Shown here piece by piece: positions 58,001 to 64,000 of a stretch of DNA of 64,000 bases. The notes under the pieces were generated by a model. That model did no database searches, was not told the DNA's origin, and was given only the letters and a program-made list of their open reading frames with translations. Position 1 is the first letter of the stretch, and every line of letters begins with the position of its first letter. Made by a program: the position numbers and the translations under genes. Where the stretch lies: NCBI GenBank assembly GCA_029339505.1, contig JAQISU010000155.1:20588001-20652000 (forward strand), given 5' to 3'. The DNA comes from Unio delphinus (taxonomy: Eukaryota > Mollusca > Bivalvia > Unionida > Unionidae).

Positions 58001-61000
58001 TTGATTTCTCTCTTGGTTTCAGATTCTGATAGCTAACAATGGCATTGCAGCTGTCAAATGCATGCGATCAATTCGACGCTGGGCCTATGAGATGTTCCGT
58101 AATGAAAGAGCTGTAAGATTTATTGTCATGGTGACACCAGAAGACCTTAAGGCCAATGCAGGTTAGAGCCAAACTGTTCATTAGTTTAGCAGCTGTTCTT
58201 TCATAACTTTGTTAATGTAAACAGTTTTTGTTTCAGGTCATAATGGATGATGCGCTTTGAAGCTATAAAGAAAAACATTAACATGTAAACAATTTAAGAC
58301 TCATAAGGGAATACAAAATCTGAATCTGTAAACAATTGACTCGACGAAGTAGATCCTTCTGTGATTACTTTTCCCAGAGGAAATGAATGATGCTAAAATT
58401 CGTGATTTATATGACCATTGAGAACCAATGCTAAACAAATTCAGAGATATTTGATACAAAAGAACAAAAGACAATGTTATATCATAGATTTTACTTTTTT
58501 GGAGAGGAAAGAAGAATATGAAAGAACCAATTTCCCACAATATCACCCACTATGAATATTATGGTGATTACATGAAGAAAAGACCTTGGAGACAATGGAT
58601 AACAGCCCAGGTACATTGTCTACCAAAACTTATTTTCAAACCATGCAAACACAAATGTGTTTCTAAACATGATTTATACCTGTGTATATACAGCATGAAA
58701 TATGTAATCCTGACACCGCTTTAAGTAATGCAGGCCTGGAAAAACATGGAGATAAAGCTTGCATGTCTTTTCACTCGGAAATTCACACCATGGTTAATCA
58801 TTAAGAACAACCTTAAAAAGACAGTGAGTCTAAGGAAGCAGAAAGTTTTGTCTCATAATTGCTCTTTCCCCATTAACTGGTTTTGTCTTGTTTCTTTCAA
58901 GATGGACATCGCATCTCTAATCAGAAAATAACGCATCCATTAGATTGGAAAGACTCTGGATGCTTTCTTCTGCATCCCAATATTCCTTGACATCACAGTA
59001 AATCCAGTTTTGCATGTACCAGGAAGTCTTCCAATTCTAGGTTCACCCAAGTTGTCAGTTATAGTGGCATACCTCTGATTAATGGGAATTCCAATTCTAC
59101 AGTACTTTTACAACTAGTTTATTCATGGTCTTAAGGTACAGTCCATCCATCAGAATCTGTTTGATTGCTCTTCTACAGCAACTCGGCTGGTTCCTTTACC
59201 CAACCGCAAGAAATCAGACCTCATTCCATTTCAAGACTAAGTTTACATGGGATGAATTTCTTCATGAACCAGAAGAACTTGGTCCGTTTTCCATGAAACT
59301 GGATAGATAAAATCCATGCTACAAGCAAAAGCATCATTGTCTGCTGACCTTTACTTGTCCTTACTGGGAACTTGAATGTAGCTACAGATCAGGCTCATTT
59401 AGGACATGTCCATGAGCACATACTACAGTTGCTTCCCCTTACAGGGAAAACCACTCTGAGATCCTCTATCAGCTCATATTTTCATCACCATTTGTGCAAG
59501 TGCATGACTCGGGACAGATTCCTGACCAGAGTCCTGATGCATGCACCTGGCCATCATTATCTGTTTGCTGACATATTGAAATAACTGGTTACAGTGCTTA
59601 TCTTGAGATAAAAGGTGTAATACTCAAGGGTCACATGACATCAACATTATAGAAGTGAAAGCCATATTTTTAGCTTTGCAAGAATACATCAGATGTGTAA
59701 GATGTCAGTGTTCCGTGATCTGTGACAACACATCCATCATAATGTTTCTCCAATGTCATGGAGGCACATGGACCCCATCACTTTGTGTAGAGGTCCATAT
59801 TTGGGCAACTTCAGATAATATCATGCTCCAGGTTTGCTGCATATTTTGGGGAAGAAGAATATATTAGCAAAAAACAATCTGTAATAGACCAGTAAAGTAA
59901 AACAGTTCATTTGAAATAGTCTCTACACCATCGCATAGTAGAGTCTTTATTCACTGTGGAACAACAGACTTCCCTTTTTGTCTGTCCAGTTCCAGACCAG
60001 AAAGCATGGGCAGTGGACACAATCAGTTTCCGGTGTGATAGTCTGTTCATGTATGCTTTCCTACTGTTCCAACTACTGTTGATTAATTAACCCAGGTGTA
60101 TACTTCACAGGAGGAATCTTTTGTCACCTTGTTCCAGCTTGCGCAATAGCCCACACATTCACCATTTTCTTTACGATAATCTATCCTCAAAAATGAGTTT
60201 TAATCCCAAATTAACAGTTGTACCATTCAGTCCACGAGAGCTTCTGCATCCAAAGTCTATGATGCCAGGTGGAGAATCTTATGTGATTGATGCAGTAAGA
60301 AACAAATTGTCCCTAGCTGTCCATCTGTGACTTTCGTCATTTTTTGGGGAGAACAAAAGATATTAATAGTCAGCTATCAAGGGCAATGGAGCTGCAATAT
60401 CCAGTGCACTTAACATTATCTGACTAGATGGAAAATCACAAAAGTTGATATGCTCATTCCCTTAAGTTCTGAGATCTGACTCATAAAAATGTTTGATAGC
60501 TCATTGAAAGGAACACTTACTCCACATTAATATAATGCCTCTGAAAATGTGAGCACAAACAAGATATTGATGGTTGGGTGTGAATCTGTCACAAAATATG
60601 TTATTATATTTACCCATATGTGGTGGGTGAATTTGATTCCTTTGAAACATGTTCTAAAATGACAAGAAGCAGGCAAATCAGACAGAGGTTATTTATTATT
60701 GATGCACACCAGATGCAAAGTGATGTTAAACTTAAGCATAGAAAACACACTCAGATTTATTATCAGGATGCAAATTTTAATCTACTCAGCACACTTAGTA
60801 ACATGTAGTAATTATTTTACCAGACACAGTTAAGTTTTACTCCAGACAAGAGAACAACTGATTTTCCTGAGCCCTTAATATGTATTTAATTAGAGAAGAT
60901 AATACTACAGCTTCTCTGAAACCACATCACATGGTGACTCAGCACTCCATCTCTTGTTTTTTTCCCATTCAGGAAGTGAGAAAGCAAGTAACAAGTGTAG

Positions 61001-62721
61001 CCCCTTCATATATCAATATATACTCCTGTGTCTGCATGACTTCATCAGTATACACACCAGACTAGAGGTGATATATGCCATAGAGATCAAATGGGTGATA
61101 ATTCTCTGATTTTCACCAGCATGCAGGGATGGTGTAGAGCAAATAAAGTTTCTCCACACCAAGTCCTCCTGCCAAACATCAGTGACTTGCCATTCCTGTC
61201 TCCTACTGTTGATCCTCCTGTGGGTGCCAGACTTCCTTTTTGTAAGACTTGGAACAGCCTATTAATGGAAAATAATTTGGTGATCTAAGTCATTTTAGGG
61301 AGTTTTCAGATCTTGTTCACCCTTCCTCTACCACTTTTGTCATCCTCCTTCATGATAGAACTCCAAAGTGATCCCATAAAGGCAAATGATCCACAGAAGA
61401 AAATTAAACTTTTACTCATAATTTGGGCAGTAGTGATAATCCAAAAACTGCATAACATTGTTTTCTACTCTAGAATCTGTCAGATTTTGAAATCTCAATG
61501 TCAGATAGAGACAAGTGATGTACTTAAATAGGCTCAATCAGTTTATTTGTGTCCTAAAATTCAAGTACAAGATTAGTCTTGACCACTCCAATGCATACTT
61601 CCACATATGGATGCATATGACATCATGCAAATATATTTGCATATCATGGGGTAATATACCAATTTCAAGCTCTTCCAGTCTGCCTTAATCTAAGCTCCTG
61701 TGCTTTCAGCAAGACATTGGACTGCATCATATCTCTGTTCAGGATGTCCTTCTCCACAGTATCATCAGTATACCTGATATACTGCAAAAGTATTATGTAA
61801 GTTTGGTTTTGGTTCATGACATGAATGACCTTTTCTAACTTACAGTTTCATTGTAGAGAAGTCTGACTCTTAAACATTTTGTCCATCTACATATAGATTT
61901 CTTAACACATATTAATTAGGTGCATCATCCTCCCAAACCCATGGAATGTACCATTCATGCATCAGAGAAGGCATCTACCAAAACTCTTTTCTTTCTTTAG
62001 CAATTGAGTTTAATCAGCTTGTTTAACTGATTTGTGTGGCAATGAACATTTTGCAGCTTTGCAGTCTTTACATGTGCCTTCCACAGATGGGCATTCAGGT
62101 GCTTGGTGCCTGATTTTGGGTCATTTAGGTCATCATAGTATGATCTCAACCAATATCAGATACTTTATTCTTTATTGGCAAGATGGAGTGGCTAGCAGGA
62201 GGAATGCTTCAAGGATCCCCACCATGGGAAACAACAATATTAATTAATTTTTTGTGACATTCAGAATTGTTAAGCATAAAAAAATATAAAATGCATACTA
62301 TAAAGTTGATTCTGCTCTACAGAAAGCATAACATTTTATCCAGCACCAGAAATTCTGCCATATTTCAGCACGTAATTGGCAAAATCTCATTTGAAACTTT
62401 AACGGAAAACTGTACTTCCTTGAATAGTCCTAAGCATGTAATTGGAAAAACGTAATCTTAAACTTGAAAGGAAAACTACTACCTTGAAGGGTCTTTAGAC
62501 TATTAAGGTTTGTAGTGACCTATGCTATGCTGATTCATATAGTATGTCATATAGTATTAAACATTTAGACCTTTTTTTCCTTACACTAATACAATCTCTC
62601 TTTCTCCACAGAGTACATTCGTATGGCAGACCAATATGTTCCAGTACCTGGAGGGTCTAACAATAACAATTATGCCAATGTGGATCTCATTCTGGACATA
62701 GCCAAGAGAACTCAAGTGCAG
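44934..62721 (+). CDS. ACACA: Acetyl-CoA carboxylase gene, 5' part (four exons seen)
   Basis: Cytosolic acetyl-CoA carboxylase makes malonyl-CoA from acetyl-CoA, ATP and bicarbonate, the committing step of fatty acid synthesis, using biotin carboxylase, biotin-carrier and carboxyltransferase domains. Here only the N-terminal tail and the start of the biotin carboxylase domain are present: exons 44926-45157, 55080-55206, 58023-58161 and 62612-62721. Phases are consistent (2, 0, 1, 0), and all acceptors (AG) and donors (GT) are canonical. The protein would be about 2,300 residues, so most exons lie beyond the right edge. Introns of 9.9, 2.8 and 4.5 kb are full of repeats. Confidence 0.88.
45415..45520 (-). 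mobile_element. tRNA-like SINE, family 3
   Basis: Reverse complement has GTAGCTCAACTGGTAGAG (A box) and CAGGTTCATC. A related copy is at 55915-56025 (AGCTCAAATGGCAGAG; CACACTGAGGT). Confidence 0.6.
46146..46209. repeat. Perfect 32-bp tandem duplication
   Basis: CATGTTTATGATACATACCT and the following AGTGTTTTC segment is repeated once, back to back, without change. Confidence 0.85.
46470..46736 (-). mobile_element. SINE family 2
   Basis: Reverse copy. GGCCAAGTGGTCTAAAGCGCTC (A box) and CATGGGTTCAAGTCTTGG (B box) are in the reverse complement at 46735-46640. The body follows with GGTTGGTGGTTC and CGGCTGCCATG. Confidence 0.8.
47120..47330. repeat. Family T repeat units
   Basis: CACTGCAGCCATCTTGAAATTC, AAATTAAACTGATGCCAATC and CAGTATGGCCACCATG match other family T copies. 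Confidence 0.55.
48096..48357 (+). mobile_element. SINE family 2 (full-length)
   Basis: GGGCACCGAGTGGTCGAGTA (A box), GCGGGTTTGAGTCTAAGA (B box), body with GTGAGAAAGCTTGCCAGTAG and TACTGGCCGCCATGTATAGA, and an (ACA)n tail. Confidence 0.88.
48815..49063 (+). mobile_element. SINE family 2
   Basis: Second forward copy only 0.46 kb from the first, with the same head, body and AACAACAAG tail. Confidence 0.88.
49737..49905. mobile_element. Palindromic MITE, family M
   Basis: CAAACTGCAAACAACAAAGATC at the left and GCAAGTTGGACTAAACTTGTAAG then TATATATGG at the right. AGATCTGCCA occurs near both arms. Confidence 0.65.
50220..50415. mobile_element. Palindromic MITE, family M (partial)
   Basis: CAACTGCACAGATCCAGATATGCCATTGCATAAC at the left and TGCAGTGGCAGTTCAGGGTC at the right. 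Confidence 0.55.
51249..51297. repeat. (GT)n microsatellite
   Basis: About 48 bases of GT next to the 3' end of the reverse SINE, the same arrangement as at 17209. Confidence 0.95.
51298..51490 (-). mobile_element. tRNA-headed SINE, family 1 (3'-truncated)
   Basis: Reverse copy with head TAGTGGTTAGAACATCCACC and the body GGACTGGTTGGCCTGATGTCAGG up to the GT tract. The end containing ATGATGCCCCA is missing. Confidence 0.82.
53423..53707. repeat. 44-bp minisatellite with 88-bp higher-order pattern
   Basis: Six and a half units of GGCTAGTAAATTTCTGGTTG and the following GACTAG-TGTTTCA-TAGT segment. Units 3 and 5 are identical, and 4 and 6 differ at one base. Confidence 0.92.
54020..54240. repeat. 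Direct repeat of a MITE-like end
   Basis: CTGTCTATACAGAACACTCTGGGAAACAA-type segment at about 54038 and a near copy at about 54172, each followed by AAAATGTCCTT. Confidence 0.55.
54986..55064. repeat. (AT)n tract before ACACA exon 2 acceptor
   Basis: AT repeat, interrupted once by CGGT, ending about 15 bases before the splice acceptor. Confidence 0.92.
55080..55206 (+). CDS. ACACA: Acetyl-CoA carboxylase coding exon 2
   Basis: Acceptor CATTTCAG|A and donor AATAAG|GTAATG give a 127-base exon (phase 2 to phase 0). It encodes [14 protein letters not shown], where Ser in the H-S-M-S-G context corresponds to the AMPK site of animal ACC (established for the mammalian enzyme; here by position). 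It then encodes [14 protein letters not shown], which opens the biotin carboxylase domain. The open reading continues past the donor to 55281, but the splice is required to reach exon 3. Confidence 0.92.
55915..56025 (-). mobile_element. tRNA-like SINE, family 3 (degraded)
   Basis: Reverse complement: GAAAGCTCAAATGGCAGAGT and GTGTTTTTGGGG. Shares CACACTGA-GT-ATT-ACCTGG with 45415-45520. Confidence 0.5.
56310..56465. mobile_element. Palindromic MITE, family M (rearranged)
   Basis: ATCTGCTATCACATAATGCGCCAGCAGATCTGGG and a second AATGCACCAGCAGATCTGGGTC, then TGAAGTTGGAATAGGAAAGCAAGTA. Confidence 0.6.
56540..57510. repeat. Tandem repeat units with AAACCAGAAGAGCTTAT start, family T-related
   Basis: AAACCAGAAGAGCTTATAGC (about 56561) and ATAAACCAGAAGAGCTTATGAG (about 57107), each followed by a CCATTATCC-type segment and a CTACTCCTACCAAACTACTTGG-type segment, then family T units (ATGGCCAC, GTCATGTTGACATGGAGC). 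Confidence 0.65.
58023..58161 (+). CDS. ACACA: Acetyl-CoA carboxylase coding exon 3
   Basis: Acceptor GGTTTCAG|ATT and donor GCAG|GTTAGA (phase 0 to phase 1, 139 bases). It encodes [19 protein letters not shown] and [12 protein letters not shown], a near-invariant stretch at the beginning of the biotin carboxylase domain of eukaryotic ACC. No frame defects, and the motif is uninterrupted. Confidence 0.96.
58162..62611 (+). other. ACACA intron 3 (4.5 kb)
   Basis: Phase-1 intron, GTTAGA ... CTCCACAG. More than half of it is the DIRS-like retrotransposon remnant. Confidence 0.8.
58750..61560 (+). mobile_element. DIRS-like tyrosine-recombinase retrotransposon remnant
   Basis: In plus orientation, pieces of several domains occur in order. 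A reverse transcriptase end ([16 protein letters not shown], near 59170) is followed by a bridging segment. RNase H follows with [13 protein letters not shown] and CDNTSIIMF...GGTWTPSLC (59655-59800; Asp of CDN is the catalytic-type residue). A segment of the type [11 protein letters not shown] follows (near 59990). Near 61100 a [19 protein letters not shown] segment resembles the N-terminal domain of the DIRS tyrosine recombinase. Stops and frame changes are numerous. Boundaries are uncertain; no terminal repeats were found. Confidence 0.75.
62612..62721 (+). CDS. ACACA: Acetyl-CoA carboxylase coding exon 4
   Basis: Acceptor CTCCACAG|AG and donor GTGCAG|GTCAGT (phase 1 to 0, 110 bases). It encodes [15 protein letters not shown], then an asparagine-rich [17 protein letters not shown] segment, which continues the biotin carboxylase N-terminal lobe in register with exon 3. 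The reading past the donor (to 62853) is intron. The next expected exon (VWAGWGHASENP region) is not in the window. Confidence 0.95.
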
Positions 62722-64000
62722 GTCAGTATCTGTTTGTTTTTTCACTCAGTTGTGCATCATGCAGACATTTGTCAACAGTTTCTTGTTGCCATATTGCTGA
62801 CCAGATTTCATTCGGACTCTAAATATGGTTTATGTCATCAAAATCCTAGATAAGTTACCTAATGAGCAAAATACATGCCTAATTATAAGGTAATCTTGCA
62901 CCTTATTGGTTAGCCTTGGAAGCCATATTTCTGATACAAGTTTGATCAGATTCAGAATATATGCTTTTACCATTAATTGATTTAAAGACCTCGGTAGTGA
63001 GCAAGATCCACACATATGAATGAGGTGATTTTGCATCAGATTGATAGAGTTTATTGTCCTTCTGGAGTCATATTTCTGATTTGATTTTGTTCAAACATGG
63101 AATATATGCTTCAGGTCTTGGACAATTGGTAATGAACAAGATCCTTGCATGTTATTGAGGTTTTATGATTTATTGAAAAGAATATTTATATCATCTCACT
63201 CTTAGACATGTCTCTAAAAATAATGAAAGCATTTTTTTTTCTTTCTGGATTTACATGAGTGATACATTCCCTAATCCAGATTTAAAAAATTGGTTGGTAC
63301 ACATGATCATTAACTTCCAGATGAAATGACACAATCATGAATAAGAAATGCAAGCCATAATTACAATATGTGAAGTTATTGGATAATTCAAGACAGGTCA
63401 CTAATCCATATGTACGATTAGTAATACCTATGCCTTTAAACAAGACTTAAACATTAAAAACCAAGGCAAATATTGTCAAGTTTGTGTTCTTTATACACAG
63501 CTCCCTCGATAACTCGCACCCTGTTAAGTCGCGAACCCGCTTATAACGCGGTGTCCGACGTGGATCCAGTTTTTTTTAAAAAGAAAATATTTTTTAACAA
63601 ATGAAGAGAATCATGATCAGAACTGGTGAATGAAACCTTGATATATCGCCTGTTTTATCGTCGAAAATGGCGGTTAGTGCCCGAAAAGTTGGAATCAACT
63701 TCGTGAAATTTTCAGGTTTTAATAAGGAATCACATATCTTGTTAGATTTTATCGGAAAAAATATTTTCTCAGTTCACTATAAATAATAATACTGTATATG
63801 TATACGGCGAAACAGCGATCAATGAATTATAGTAAATGCTAACAGGTGGCAACACTGAATGAAACGAACACTAATTAAATATGTATTGTAAGGGGAAATT
63901 AGTGTTTTAATCTTTTCATTGTGTTGCAGTGTAAGCAGTATAATCGTTGCATGTTCTCTTCTATTCAGACATCAAAAGAGTCCATTGACCGTCACATCGA
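62722..64000 (+). other. ACACA intron 4, start (to window edge)
   Basis: Includes a MITE end at about 63498-63575 (CTCCCTCGATAACTCGCACC, GTTAAGTCGCGAACCCGC), a pogo/Tigger-type terminus. Other sequence is AT-rich; no further exon seen. Confidence 0.6.
63498..63575. mobile_element. MITE end (pogo/Tigger-type)
   Basis: CTCCCTCGATAACTCGCACC followed by GTTAAGTCGCGAACCCGCTTATAACGCGG. Only this end is recognisable; the other may lie beyond the window. Confidence 0.45.

Larger units (their letters stand above)
55207..58022 (+). other. ACACA intron 2 (2.8 kb)
   Basis: GTAATG ... TTTCAG, phase 0. Holds a SINE family 3 copy, a family M MITE and family T-like repeats. No other coding seen. Confidence 0.8.

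Overview
The window is eukaryotic nuclear DNA from an animal, most likely a marine invertebrate and perhaps a mollusc. The grounds are the spliced acetyl-CoA carboxylase gene, three tRNA-headed SINE families, many MITEs, long simple repeats and low GC. The phylum is an inference.

Bases 1 to about 16,670 are a decayed Polinton/Maverick (adintovirus-like) element that runs off the left edge. Its left arm is on the minus strand and carries virion genes. From right to left these are small conserved-looking genes, a coiled-coil protein, a GxGL-type minor capsid protein, the double-jelly-roll major capsid protein (split by a later insertion), a basic core-like protein, the adenain-type protease, coiled-coil fibre-like proteins and a beta-rich virion protein. 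A gene-free block with repeats and a hairpin (9033-10188) separates this arm from the replication/integration arm. That arm holds an HNH endonuclease, a small Cys-rich zinc protein, a plus-strand replicase, a DDE integrase, a zinc-ribbon/parvovirus-type phospholipase A2 protein and an FtsK/HerA packaging ATPase. The replicase joins family-B DNA polymerase, SF1 helicase and an HNH-like nuclease domain. Most of the large genes carry a few stops or frameshifts, while several small ones are open, which suggests a fairly young dead copy. A second, separate Polinton scrap lies at 22.9-23.5 kb; it is homologous to the gene at 8039-8416.

Bases 17-44.9 kb contain no convincing host gene. They hold SINEs, MITEs with visible target-site duplications, a 1.15 kb TIR transposon with TA ends, a nested retroposon with a 13-bp duplication, minisatellites and microsatellites.

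From 44.9 kb to the right edge is the 5' part of a plus-strand acetyl-CoA carboxylase gene (ACACA-like). Four coding exons (44926-45157, 55080-55206, 58023-58161, 62612-62721) have coherent phases and cover the N-terminus and the start of the biotin carboxylase domain. Its introns are filled with SINEs, minisatellites and, in intron 3, a degraded DIRS-like tyrosine-recombinase retrotransposon.
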